NCBI RefSeq assembly: GCF_039414295.1
Contig: NZ_JBCITM010000031.1
Span: 1-24,988, forward strand
DNA: 24,988 nucleotides
Direction: 5' to 3'
Source: Anoxynatronum sibiricum
GTDB lineage: Bacteria > Bacillota > Clostridia > Peptostreptococcales > Tindalliaceae
Shown here: piece by piece, positions 7,615-14,939 of the stretch
Layout of the letters: every line of letters begins with the position of its first letter
How positions within the stretch are numbered: the stretch's first letter is position 1
The notes under the pieces: model-generated
Told to the model about the DNA's origin: nothing
Seen by the model: the letters and a program-made list of their open reading frames with translations, nothing else
Database searches by the model: none
Translations under genes and position numbers: made by a program

Positions 7615-8354
7615 TGGATATACCGGTATCACCAGAAAGGCTGGTCAATGAATCAGAAAAAGCATTAAAGGCTCACCAGCTGGAACTAAGTAAGCTTTTA
7701 AAAGAAGCGGGGGCTGATCTGGTGGGTTTTGGCCAGGTGGCCCCCTGGCTTCCTGCTGATCTGACAGATTTACCCGTCGCCATTTCGGCGGCGGTGCATT
7801 TGTCAGGGCGGATCATTGAAGAAATCAGTGTGACCGCCGGCCCCACCCAAACCTATTTTCATCATTACCGATCGGTGAATACCCTGTTGGACCAAATGGC
7901 CCTGAAAGCCATGCTGCAGATTCAGCGATGGGGCTATGAGGCACTGGCCATTCCCGCATCCCAAAGCCTGAATGAAAAAGAACAGCGGTACCGCGGCCGC
8001 TTTCAGCACCGTCTGGCAGCCACTCGGGCGGGCTTGGGCTGGATTGGTAAAAACAGCTGTCTGGTGACACCAACCTATGGGCCCCGGGTGCGCCTGGTGA
8101 CCATCCTCACCAACATGCCCCTGGCCACGGATGATCCGATGACAGAAAGCCGCTGCGGGGAGTGCCGCCGGTGTGCTGATGCCTGTCCGGCGGGGGCCTT
8201 GGCGGGTAACCTTCAATGGACGCCGGGACTGGAACGGGAAGCCCTGGTAGATCCTTCTCTGTGCAGCCATCATATGAAAAAAGCCTATCAGCATATTGGG
8301 CGGGGAGCTGTTTGCGGTATCTGTTTCCGCGTGTGCCCCTGGGGTAATGAATAG
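7614..8354 (+). CDS. QueG-like double 4Fe-4S protein, short form
   Basis: A 246-residue protein related to epoxyqueuosine reductase. The middle (ATRAGLGWIGKNSCLVTP, then YGPRV) matches the DUF1730/QueG core. Two ferredoxin-type clusters follow: CGECRRCADACP (Cys181, 184, 187, 191), then Cys217 and CGICFRVCPWG (Cys234, 237, 241). Full-length QueG, about 380 residues, carries a C-terminal HEAT-like region that recognises tRNA. Here the protein ends four residues after the last cysteine motif, so whether it acts on queuosine tRNA is uncertain. Short homologues may have another reductase role. The ATG at 7614 overlaps the folC stop (TGATG), and a GTG at 7611 is an alternative. Translation is probably coupled to folC. 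The original name queG is deliberately not assigned. Confidence 0.8.
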   Translation: MDIPVSPERLVNESEKALKAHQLELSKLLKEAGADLVGFGQVAPWLPADLTDLPVAISAAVHLSGRIIEEISVTAGPTQTYFHHYRSVNTLLDQMALKAMLQIQRWGYEALAIPASQSLNEKEQRYRGRFQHRLAATRAGLGWIGKNSCLVTPTYGPRVRLVTILTNMPLATDDPMTESRCGECRRCADACPAGALAGNLQWTPGLEREALVDPSLCSHHMKKAYQHIGRGAVCGICFRVCPWGNE

Positions 8355-8368
8355 AGAAAGCCTTATTC

Positions 8369-8402
8369 AACAGACAGCAAAAGAAACAGTAACAGACAGC
8401 AA
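8369..8402. repeat. Spaced direct repeat AACAGACAGCAA
   Basis: The 12-mer AACAGACAGCAA occurs at 8369-8380 and 8391-8402, 22 bases apart, in the gap after the QueG-like gene. The period of two helical turns could suit a protein-binding site, but chance or slippage is equally possible. Confidence 0.4.
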
Positions 8403-8508
8403 CAGATCGCAGATTTAGGGGACCATCGATGCGAACAGTACCACAGTGCCCGCGGGGTTTATGGAATGCATCGAATCCTGAATGGTAGTTGCCGGAAAGG
8501 ATGTTGAA

Positions 8509-9771
8509 ATGATTGGACTAAGTGGTCGGTTCAGAAAAGACAATCAGAATACGGTTAACAAGGAGCAAAAGACACCGCGCAGAAAAAGTGGACTGCTGGT
8601 GCTGATCTCTCTTTTGATTCTGGGACTGGGAATCTCAGGGCTGTTCATGGCATGTTCAGATGCTTCTGACACCAGCAGTGGAGCAACGGGCAATCCGATG
8701 CCGCCACTGGTAACTGATGAAGGAACGGCAACACCTGTGGAAGGCACAAATGCAGGAGATGAAGATGTGTCAGAAGCGTCTGAAACGTCGCTGCCGGCGG
8801 ACTCGGAAGAGGCAGCAGGTCAATCACTGCAACAGGTTCCCGTCTATGAGGCAGCAGACCCGGCTTCTGTTGAAGCAGACGAACTTGGGCAGATCATGGT
8901 GCTCATGTACCATCACATTCGTGAGCCAGAGGCGGAATGGTCCCGGACACCTGATCATTTTCGTAAAGACTTGAAAGTGCTCTATGAACAGGGCTTTCGA
9001 CCCATTCGCCTCATTGATTATGCCCGGGGCCAGATTCATGTCCCAGCAGGCACAACACCGGTGGTCTTCACTTTTGACGACGGGAACGAGAATAATTTCA
9101 GAATGATTGAGGATGAAGCAGAAGAATGGATCATTGACCCTGACTGCGCTGTGGGAATTCTCATGGCCTTTCATGAAGAGCACCCTGAATTTCGACCCCA
9201 TGCCACCTTCTTTATCAATGGCGGCACCCCTTTCGGACAGCCGGACTGGGTGGACTTTAAACTGAATTATCTGGTGACCAATGGCATGGATATTGGCAAT
9301 CACACCGAAACTCATCTGCATCTGGGAGATGCTTCAGCAGAGCAGCTTCAGCAGGAGCTGGGGCGCATTCAGCAACTGATGAACCGGTATGTGGACGATT
9401 ATCCGGTGAACACTTTTGCCCTTCCCTTTGGATCGAGGCCGTCCAGCGATTCAGTGGCTCCTTATGTGGAAAGGGGGACTTACCAAGAAGTGACCTACGT
9501 GAACGAAGCTGTGCTGGAGGTGGGCTGGGACCCCTATCATTCCCCTTATCACCGGGACTTTAATCCCCACAAAATACGCCGGGTAAGGGCCAGCGAAACC
9601 AAGGTGGATGGTGTGGGCATGTATGACTGGCTGGCATCTTTTGAATCTGGCAGTCGGCGCCGGTTTATCAGTGACGGCGACCCAAACACCATTGCCATTC
9701 CTGAGAGCAGGGCAGAGCTGCTGAGAGAAGATCTTGAAGGCTACGAAATACGGTTGTATGAAGCACCATAG
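8509..9771 (+). CDS. Polysaccharide deacetylase family lipoprotein (CE4 fold)
   Basis: A predicted extracytoplasmic metal-dependent N-deacetylase acting on peptidoglycan or another acetylated glycan. The start at 8509 (420 residues) is chosen for GGAAAGGA at 8494-8501. The frame stays open to 8482, which has no such site. A basic N-terminus and a hydrophobic stretch end in LFMAC, a probable lipid anchor or else a membrane anchor. A Ser/Glu/Ala-rich linker (roughly residues 45-125) spaces the catalytic domain from the membrane. Catalytic motifs are TFDDG (residues 188-192, Asp190/191) and the metal-binding pair HTETH (His265, His269). An insertion of about 35 residues after TFDDG and an extended C-terminal part differ from minimal CE4 enzymes. 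The substrate cannot be told from sequence. Confidence 0.88.
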   Translation: MIGLSGRFRKDNQNTVNKEQKTPRRKSGLLVLISLLILGLGISGLFMACSDASDTSSGATGNPMPPLVTDEGTATPVEGTNAGDEDVSEASETSLPADSEEAAGQSLQQVPVYEAADPASVEADELGQIMVLMYHHIREPEAEWSRTPDHFRKDLKVLYEQGFRPIRLIDYARGQIHVPAGTTPVVFTFDDGNENNFRMIEDEAEEWIIDPDCAVGILMAFHEEHPEFRPHATFFINGGTPFGQPDWVDFKLNYLVTNGMDIGNHTETHLHLGDASAEQLQQELGRIQQLMNRYVDDYPVNTFALPFGSRPSSDSVAPYVERGTYQEVTYVNEAVLEVGWDPYHSPYHRDFNPHKIRRVRASETKVDGVGMYDWLASFESGSRRRFISDGDPNTIAIPESRAELLREDLEGYEIRLYEAP

Positions 9772-9945
9772 ATACAAGCTGAACATGGGTGAAATCAAAG
9801 TTCGTAGCTTTCATTATCACAGACCGGTTATCCGTTCTGCTCAGGTTGAAGGCAACTGGTTTTGGTCAGAGCAGCTGACTCCAAATTTTCAAGGCTGCTC
9901 TTAGCCAAATTTCCAGTCTTCATCGAATTTTGTCTACAGTCTGCA

Positions 9946-9965
9946 CAGACCGGTTCGCCGGTCTG
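9946..9965. other. Perfect 8-bp hairpin with TTCG loop
   Basis: CAGACCGG-TTCG-CCGGTCTG forms an 8-bp stem closed by a TTCG tetraloop, a very stable RNA fold. No T tract follows on either strand. It lies about 43 bases upstream of the small membrane protein gene. It may be a 5'-leader hairpin or a terminator-like element without a U tail. Confidence 0.6.
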
Positions 9966-10007
9966 CTTTCGGTTGAGTATCCGAAAAAAGTGGATAGGAG
10001 GTGGCCC

Positions 10008-10163
10008 ATGTTTTCCCAGGAGTTCCTCATAGTTCCGGCGGTAATTTTTTTTATCATCCTGATTTCCATTCAGTATGCTCTGAACCAGATTGTTCAGCTG
10101 TTAAAGGAAATCAAGAAATTGCTGGATAAGAACAAACATAATCAGAATCCTCCCATGCTGTAA
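10008..10163 (+). CDS. Small single-pass membrane protein (51 residues)
   Basis: The ATG at 10008 is preceded by AGGAGG (about 9996-10001), much better than the upstream ATG in the same frame at 9930. After MFSQE the protein has one hydrophobic segment (FLIVPAVIFFIILISIQYAL). An amphipathic, Lys-rich helix (IVQLLKEIKKLLDKNKH) and a short tail NQNPPML follow. This is the shape of a small membrane protein with a cytoplasmic amphipathic helix, perhaps binding a larger partner or the membrane surface. I do not recognise a named family. It ends just before the hpt promoter and is probably a separate transcript. Confidence 0.65.
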   Translation: MFSQEFLIVPAVIFFIILISIQYALNQIVQLLKEIKKLLDKNKHNQNPPML

Positions 10164-10175
10164 TGCCTGTATCCA

Positions 10176-10204
10176 TTGACATGACTTTATTTTTCGAATA
10201 GAAT
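10176..10204 (+). promoter_or_regulatory. Promoter of hpt
   Basis: TTGACA (10176-10181) and TAGAAT (10199-10204) with a 17-base spacer, a near-consensus vegetative promoter. It gives a leader of about 80 bases before hpt. Confidence 0.75.
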
Positions 10205-10235
10205 GGATGGAATCAAAGCAATCAGAAATCTAAAA

Positions 10236-10261
10236 ATCACCGGACTTGACTGATCACCGGA
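10236..10261. repeat. Direct repeat ATCACCGGA in the hpt leader
   Basis: The 9-mer ATCACCGGA occurs at 10236-10244 and 10253-10261, a 17-base period, between the predicted transcription start and the ribosome binding site. Function unknown. Confidence 0.4.
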
Positions 10262-10291
10262 TCAACTGAATAAAGGGGAGGTAGTTCAGGC

Positions 10292-10831
10292 ATGAACATT
10301 GAAGAAAGAGTGTGGGAGGTCCTTTGTTCTGAAGAAGTTATTGAAACCCGTATCCGTGAACTAGGAGCAGCCATCACCCATGATTACGCTGGCAAAAATC
10401 TGTTTGTGGTGTCATTACTCCGGGGTAGCTTCATCTTTGCAGCTGACCTGGTGCGTCGTATTGATCTGAAACTGAAGGTTGATTTTATGACCAGTTCCAG
10501 CTATGAACATGGCGAAGAAACCACAGGTCAGGTGACCATTCTGAAAGATATCGAGGAAGATCTCACCGGGTTTGATGTGCTGGTAGTGGATGATATTGCA
10601 GATTCTGGCCTGACCATGAGTCATGTGATGAAGCATCTAAAGGGAAAGAACCCCAAAAGTGTGAGCTGCTGCGTGTTGCTGGACAAGCCCTCCAGAAGAA
10701 AAACAGAGCTGGTGCCCGACTACATTGGTTTTGCCATTCCTGACCGTTTCGTAGTGGGCTATGGGCTGAACTACGGGGATTATTATCGTAATGTGCCCTA
10801 TGTGTTTGCGGTCACAGATGAAAAGCGCTGA
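10292..10831 (+). CDS. hpt: Hypoxanthine phosphoribosyltransferase
   Basis: A cytoplasmic purine-salvage enzyme that converts hypoxanthine (and usually guanine) plus PRPP to the nucleotide. It has 179 residues, the usual length. GGGGAGG lies about 10 bases before the ATG. The PRPP-binding motif reads VVDDIADSGLT (residues 98-108). Most bacterial enzymes have ED..DTG here, so the Asp-Asp start and Ser are conservative changes. LLRGSFIFAADLVRRI near the N-terminus and DFMTSSSYEHGEET (flexible active-site loop) match the family, as does VGYGLNYGDYYRN near the end. It has its own promoter and stands alone. In many Firmicutes hpt neighbours tilS and ftsH, which are absent here. Confidence 0.95.
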   Translation: MNIEERVWEVLCSEEVIETRIRELGAAITHDYAGKNLFVVSLLRGSFIFAADLVRRIDLKLKVDFMTSSSYEHGEETTGQVTILKDIEEDLTGFDVLVVDDIADSGLTMSHVMKHLKGKNPKSVSCCVLLDKPSRRKTELVPDYIGFAIPDRFVVGYGLNYGDYYRNVPYVFAVTDEKR

Positions 10832-10895
10832 AATAGAAAAGAAGCCAGTGAAACCATATGGCAAACGATGATTTGTTTGTTAAGGTGCATTTTTA

Positions 10896-10912
10896 ACTGA
10901 TTGATGATCAGT
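10896..10912. repeat. Inverted repeat ACTGAT-n5-ATCAGT
   Basis: Perfect 6-bp arms (10896-10901 and 10907-10912) separated by TGATG, between hpt and the amidohydrolase gene. It could be a small operator or a weak RNA hairpin. No T tract follows. Confidence 0.4.
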
Positions 10913-10969
10913 GACCATTAACGGGCAGAGAGCTAATGGAAGAAAGCTGCCACCGAAAGCAGGGGAAAG

Positions 10970-12151
10970 ATGAACAAAGGGATGCGATGGTCTCAAGAAG
11001 TGGATAAGATGGTGGGGAAGCTGATTCAAACCCGCTGCGAGTTGCATGAAATACCGGAACTGGCTTTCCAGGAGTTGGAGACGGCAGATTATGTGGTACG
11101 CCGTCTGACAGAGCTGGGCATTGAGTGCCGTACCGGTATTGTGGGAACAGGTGTGGCTGGCTGGATACCAGGCAGTCACGGTCGTAAGACTTACTGTTTC
11201 CGGGCAGATATGGACGCTCTTGAAGTGGTGGAGCTGAATGAGGTTCCTTTCAAGTCAAAAAAGCAAGGGAAGATGCACGCCTGCGGTCACGACGGACACA
11301 TGACGATTTTACTGGGATTGGCTGAAGTGCTTGTAAAAGGCGATTTTCGTCTGAGTGATAATGTGCTGCTTTTGTTTCAACCGGGGGAGGAAGGCACTGG
11401 AGGTGCTGAAAAAATTGTCAAATCCGGTCTGCTGGATGAGTACCGAGTGAATGAAATTTATGGGCTGCACTTGTTTCCTGGTATTGGACAGGGAAAACTG
11501 GGCGTACGCCCCGGGCCCATGATGGCCCAAAACAGCGAAATAGACATCGTCATCTGGGGAGAAAATGCCCATGGGGGAACGCCTCACATGGGTAATGACG
11601 CCCTTGTGGTGGCTTCGCAGTTGATGTTGGCCATTCAGACCATTATCAGCCGCAGCCTCAACCCGCTTGATCCGGCAGTCATTACCTTTGGGCGCATGAG
11701 CGGCGGTGAGGTTCGCAACATGATCGCGCGACAGGTGCGGTTGGAGGGCACGATTCGAACATTCCGTGAAGATACCTATGAAACATTGAAAAGCAGGCTG
11801 CTGGCAGTGGTGCGGGGAATGGAACTAACCTACCAGTGTCAGGTGGATGTGGATCTAAGGGAGATGTACCCGGCAGTCTACAACCCGTTAGAGATGGTGG
11901 AATCATTTCTGCAAGCCCAGGGAAAGGAACATGTGGAGTTGGTTGAACCAGTGATGCTGGCAGAAGACTTCGCTTTTTACCAACAAAAGTACCCAGGTCT
12001 TTTTTTCTTTCTCGGTACCCGAAACGAAGAAAAAGGGCTGATTCATTCCCTGCATCATGGTCGGTTTAATTTCGACGAGCAGGTGCTGGCCACAGGAGTG
12101 CAGGCGTATTTGAACATACTGATTCACAAAGCTGCCTTTGATGTGGTTTAA
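10970..12151 (+). CDS. M20-family amidohydrolase (N-acyl amino acid type)
   Basis: A 393-residue cytoplasmic metallohydrolase of the M20D group (aminoacylase, hippurate hydrolase or IAA-amino-acid hydrolase-like), which cleaves N-acyl groups from amino acids or related amides. GGGGAAAG precedes the ATG. The metal site is intact: HACGHDGH (residues 103-110) with Cys105 and His107, the catalytic acidic pair in PGEEGTGG (Glu140/141), and a later GLHLFPGI. AHGGTPHMGNDAL marks the dimerisation domain and MLAEDFAFYQ the C-terminal metal ligand. The exact substrate cannot be inferred. It has no operon partner, and the CPBP gene follows after 46 bases. Confidence 0.9.
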   Translation: MNKGMRWSQEVDKMVGKLIQTRCELHEIPELAFQELETADYVVRRLTELGIECRTGIVGTGVAGWIPGSHGRKTYCFRADMDALEVVELNEVPFKSKKQGKMHACGHDGHMTILLGLAEVLVKGDFRLSDNVLLLFQPGEEGTGGAEKIVKSGLLDEYRVNEIYGLHLFPGIGQGKLGVRPGPMMAQNSEIDIVIWGENAHGGTPHMGNDALVVASQLMLAIQTIISRSLNPLDPAVITFGRMSGGEVRNMIARQVRLEGTIRTFREDTYETLKSRLLAVVRGMELTYQCQVDVDLREMYPAVYNPLEMVESFLQAQGKEHVELVEPVMLAEDFAFYQQKYPGLFFFLGTRNEEKGLIHSLHHGRFNFDEQVLATGVQAYLNILIHKAAFDVV

Positions 12152-12197
12152 AATGCAACACTCGACGGTGCATAATTGAAAGGGAAGTGATGACAGC

Positions 12198-13307
12198 GTG
12201 AACAAGCTTAGAACCTTGCGGGTATTTGATGCCAACTTACTTTTTTTAATTGGCAGTTTGCTTTTCTTCACCATTGGGTTTACCGTTCAGCAACGGGAAC
12301 TTTATACAGGGCTCATTATTACCCAGCTGGCAGTGGTGTTGCTGCCTCCCTTTTTATACCTTGAACTAAGACGGATGAACGTGCGGCAAATTCTCCGTCT
12401 GAATACCATCTCTGTGCGTCAGGCAGTTCTGGCGGCCCTCATTACCATTTTCATGTATCCGGCTGCTGTTACTGCCAACCTCTTCATGTTGAACTTGTTG
12501 AGCAGAATCGGAAACCTGGAAATTCCCCAGCTGCCTGCAGCCAGCAGCCCATTTGAATACCTGCGGCTTATGCTCATAGTTTCACTGTTGGCCGGCGTTT
12601 GCGAAGAAGTGTTTTTCAGGGGCTTTATCATGCGCGGCTATGAATCGCTGGGGCAAGGAAAAGCAGTGGTAATCACGGCGTTTCTCTTTGGCATTTTCCA
12701 TTACAATATTTACAATTTAATGGGTGCCATCATGCTGGGACTGGTTTTTGGCATGTTGGTGAAGGTTACGGGTTCGTTATACGCGGGGATTGTCGGGCAC
12801 ATCGTGAACAACGGATTTGCAGTGACGCTGAGTTATGCCTTTACCCTGCTGGCTCAGTGGATGCCGACGGAGGAAATGCAGTTAGCTGAAGAGACAGTGA
12901 GCGATTCGCTGCTGGCCAGTCTGCTGTTTTTTGGGGTGCTGGCGATTCTGGGGATGGGTGTCAGTTGGTATTTATATCGAAAACTGGAGACCAGCTCATC
13001 GCCACAGCAAGCCATAAGCACATCTACGCCGCCCTCACTGGTGAGTGATGATTCTTCTGCTGCATCCTCGGTCACTTCAAATGACGAAGAAAAAGCAGCT
13101 GAATCGCGGCTTGGTGACGACCCACAGCCTGAGCAAGCCTCACAAAACTCAGAAAAACAGGTACTGGAAACAGGGAATGGAGAACCACTGCCGGATGGAC
13201 AGCCGCCATTGGTTCAATGGTGGGAATTTTTTCCGCTGACAGGTGTTATTCCTCTTTTCATCCACATCTTACTGATTCAAATATCCATGATCCTGGGACG
13301 CTTCTAA
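12198..13307 (+). CDS. CPBP-family intramembrane glutamic protease, extended C-terminus
   Basis: A 369-residue polytopic membrane protein of the Abi/CAAX-protease (CPBP, Rce1-like) family. It starts at GTG 12198 after AAGGGAAG; the ATG at 12190 is out of frame. Catalytic motifs are complete: EEVFFRG (Glu136, Glu137, Arg141), FLFGIFHYN (His168) and HIVNN (His201, Asn205). Several hydrophobic helices lie before and after them. After a helix near residue 255 comes an unusual hydrophilic stretch of about 80 residues rich in Ser, Glu, Gln and Pro, then a final membrane segment (GVIPLFIHILLIQISMIL). Related proteins act in prenyl-protein processing, bacteriocin self-immunity or membrane signalling. 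The target here is unknown. Confidence 0.9.
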   Translation: MNKLRTLRVFDANLLFLIGSLLFFTIGFTVQQRELYTGLIITQLAVVLLPPFLYLELRRMNVRQILRLNTISVRQAVLAALITIFMYPAAVTANLFMLNLLSRIGNLEIPQLPAASSPFEYLRLMLIVSLLAGVCEEVFFRGFIMRGYESLGQGKAVVITAFLFGIFHYNIYNLMGAIMLGLVFGMLVKVTGSLYAGIVGHIVNNGFAVTLSYAFTLLAQWMPTEEMQLAEETVSDSLLASLLFFGVLAILGMGVSWYLYRKLETSSSPQQAISTSTPPSLVSDDSSAASSVTSNDEEKAAESRLGDDPQPEQASQNSEKQVLETGNGEPLPDGQPPLVQWWEFFPLTGVIPLFIHILLIQISMILGRF

Positions 13308-13320
13308 CAAGCGGCCCAGG
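13292..13320. other. Strong hairpin spanning the CPBP stop codon
   Basis: CCTGGG-a-CGCTT-ctaac-AAGCG-g-CCCAGG forms an 11-bp stem with a single A/G mismatch, with the TAA stop in its loop. No T tract follows, so it is not a standard intrinsic terminator. It may protect the mRNA 3' end or pause transcription. Confidence 0.55.
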
Positions 13321-13323
13321 CAA

Positions 13324-13338
13324 TTGAAAACGATTGCA
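13324..13338. promoter_or_regulatory. Possible catabolite-responsive (cre) element
   Basis: TTGAAAACGATTGCA fits every position of the CcpA consensus WTGNAANCGNWNNCW. It lies 28 bases upstream of the -35 box of the cold-shock gene, a position compatible with activation. Such degenerate sites occur by chance, and no CcpA gene is in view. Confidence 0.3.
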
Positions 13339-13366
13339 AAAAACGGTCCAAAATTCACCAAATCGG

Positions 13367-13395
13367 TTGACAACTGCCGAACAATCGTGTAACAT
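13367..13395 (+). promoter_or_regulatory. Promoter of the cold-shock gene
   Basis: TTGACA (13367-13372) and TAACAT (13390-13395) with a 17-base spacer. The predicted leader is about 50 bases, shorter than the long thermosensing leader of E. coli cspA. Confidence 0.7.
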
Positions 13396-13453
13396 GAATA
13401 CTGGTGGGAATACTTGATATTTTCATTAATTAAGTTTTGGGAGGAATTTGAGA

Positions 13454-13654
13454 ATGGAAAAAGGTACGGTTAAATGGTTCAACGCGGAGAAAGGTTATGG
13501 TTTCATCTCCAGAGAAAACGGTGAAGATGTTTTCGTACACTTCTCTGCCATCACGATGGATGGATTCAAAACCCTCGAAGAAGGACAGGAAGTCAGCTTT
13601 GAAATCGTTGATGGTGAAAAGGGTCCTCAGGCTACCAATGTTCAAAGAGCCTAA
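13454..13654 (+). CDS. Cold-shock protein (CspA/CspB family)
   Basis: A 66-residue single cold-shock domain that binds single-stranded RNA and DNA and acts as an RNA chaperone. The ATG at 13454 is chosen over an upstream TTG (13448) because GGGAGG at 13439-13444 is then 9 bases away. RNP1 (KGYGFI, residues 13-18) and RNP2 (VFVHF, residues 26-30) are intact, as are Trp8 and Phe9. The length is typical. It has its own promoter and is followed by a terminator, beyond which hslO starts within 40 bases. Which paralogue (cspA, B, C or D) it is cannot be decided, so no symbol is given. Confidence 0.95.
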   Translation: MEKGTVKWFNAEKGYGFISRENGEDVFVHFSAITMDGFKTLEEGQEVSFEIVDGEKGPQATNVQRA

Positions 13655-13694
13655 GGAGTTACTTAGAATCTGATTTCAAATAAACTCGGAACCG

Positions 13695-13723
13695 AACAGG
13701 CTGGAGTACCGGCCTGTTTTTTG
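13695..13723 (+). terminator. Intrinsic terminator after the cold-shock gene
   Basis: AACAGGCTGG (13695-13704) pairs with CCGGCCTGTT (13709-13718) with one G-T pair around an AGTA loop. A run of T follows directly. It lies between the cold-shock gene and hslO. Confidence 0.85.
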
Positions 13724-13761
13724 TTGATTTGTGGCCTTAGCGGCCGAAAGGTGGTTATTGA

Positions 13762-14658
13762 ATGAAAGATCAATTAGTTCGTATGACAGCGTCAAATCAC
13801 CAAATCAGAGGCTTTTTTATCTGCCATACTGGTATGGTTGAAAAGGCCCGTCAGATTCATCAACTGTCACCTGTCGCATCGGCTGCACTGGGAAGAAGTC
13901 TGGGAGCCACGGCCATGATGAGCCAGATGCTCAAAGGCGGCGGCGAGCGTTTCACCCTGCGCATCAACGGAGGCGGACCCATTGGAACCATTCTATGTGT
14001 CGGCAAACAGGATGGCAGCGTCAAAGGCCTGGTGGATCATCCTCAGGTGGAAAGCGTCTACATGGCTCCCGGAAAGCTGAATGTGGGAGCCGTTGTGGGA
14101 ACAGACGGCGAACTGACGGTCATTAAAGACCTGGGGCTGAAAGCGCCATATATTGGCACCTATCCCCTTTCCACTGGCGAAATAGCTGAGGATTTAACCG
14201 CTTATTTCATGCATTCAGAGCAACAGCCGTCATCAGTGGGGTTGAGTGTGCTGGTGGATGTGGACTATCATATTAAAGCAGCCGGGGGGTTCATTCTTCA
14301 GGTGATGCCTGATATTGGAGAAGAAGTGTTATCTAAGTTGGAAAAACAGCTGCTGCAGCTGCCGCCGCTGAGTCAGCTGCTTGAACAGGCAGAAGATGCA
14401 GAAGAACTGATGCATCTGGTGATGCTGGGATTTGACACAGTGGTAACCGAACGGATGGAGCCTCGCTTCGAATGTGACTGCAGCCGTCACAGAATGGAAG
14501 AAGCACTGATCAGTCTGGGGGAAAAAGAGCTCAGAGAGATGATTCACGAAGATGGAAACGCAGAAATTACCTGCCATTTTTGCCTGACCGCATATCAGTT
14601 TAACCGAAATGAAATGGAAGTCCTGCTTCAGGAAGCATTGTCTCCCGGCAAACAATGA
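13762..14658 (+). CDS. hslO: Redox-regulated chaperone Hsp33
   Basis: A cytoplasmic holdase chaperone switched on by oxidative unfolding. It has 298 residues, the usual length. AAAGGTGG precedes the ATG at a proper distance. The C-terminal zinc redox switch has the family pattern CxC...CxxC: Cys238 and Cys240 in ECDCSRHRMEE, and Cys271 and Cys274 in ITCHFCLTAYQF. The N-terminal domain contains ALGRSLGATAMMSQMLK and TLRINGGGPIG, standard for Hsp33. No separate promoter is evident between the cold-shock terminator and this start, so transcription is probably by read-through. A clear terminator follows. Confidence 0.96.
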   Translation: MKDQLVRMTASNHQIRGFFICHTGMVEKARQIHQLSPVASAALGRSLGATAMMSQMLKGGGERFTLRINGGGPIGTILCVGKQDGSVKGLVDHPQVESVYMAPGKLNVGAVVGTDGELTVIKDLGLKAPYIGTYPLSTGEIAEDLTAYFMHSEQQPSSVGLSVLVDVDYHIKAAGGFILQVMPDIGEEVLSKLEKQLLQLPPLSQLLEQAEDAEELMHLVMLGFDTVVTERMEPRFECDCSRHRMEEALISLGEKELREMIHEDGNAEITCHFCLTAYQFNRNEMEVLLQEALSPGKQ

Positions 14659-14732
14659 TGCAGGTTGTCTTATTTACTTTCGCCATCCCCATGTTGATCG
14701 ATGCTGTTACAGGCGCTTGGTCTTAAAACGTG

Positions 14733-14765
14733 AACTGCCCGATGTGTTTTTGGGCAGTTTTTTTT
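14733..14765 (+). terminator. Intrinsic terminator after hslO
   Basis: AACTGCCC (14733-14740) pairs perfectly with GGGCAGTT (14752-14759), followed by a long T run. It isolates hslO from the branched-chain amino acid operon. Confidence 0.9.
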
Positions 14766-14889
14766 ATCTGTAATCTTTTTATCTGTAATCAATACGAATC
14801 GTCCTTTCCAGGAAAACGTTTGTCTATTGACACAATAAATGTTTTTCAAGAAATATTCACAAAAATATTAAAAATTGTCATTTTCGCGG

Positions 14890-14918
14890 TTGACAAGCAG
14901 AAATTTACCTGTTAGAAT
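14890..14918 (+). promoter_or_regulatory. Promoter of the ilv-leu operon
   Basis: TTGACA (14890-14895) and TAGAAT (14913-14918) with a 17-base spacer place the transcript start near 14925, just before the first T-box module at 14940. The flanking sequence 14770-14889 is very AT-rich and contains no gene. Confidence 0.8.
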
Positions 14919-14939
14919 TCTTTTTAAATTAGTCATAAC

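Noticed and set aside
14827..14855. A second TTGACA (14827-14832) upstream of the ilv-leu promoter
   Set aside because: No good -10 box lies at 16-18 bases. The pair at 14890-14918 is far better.
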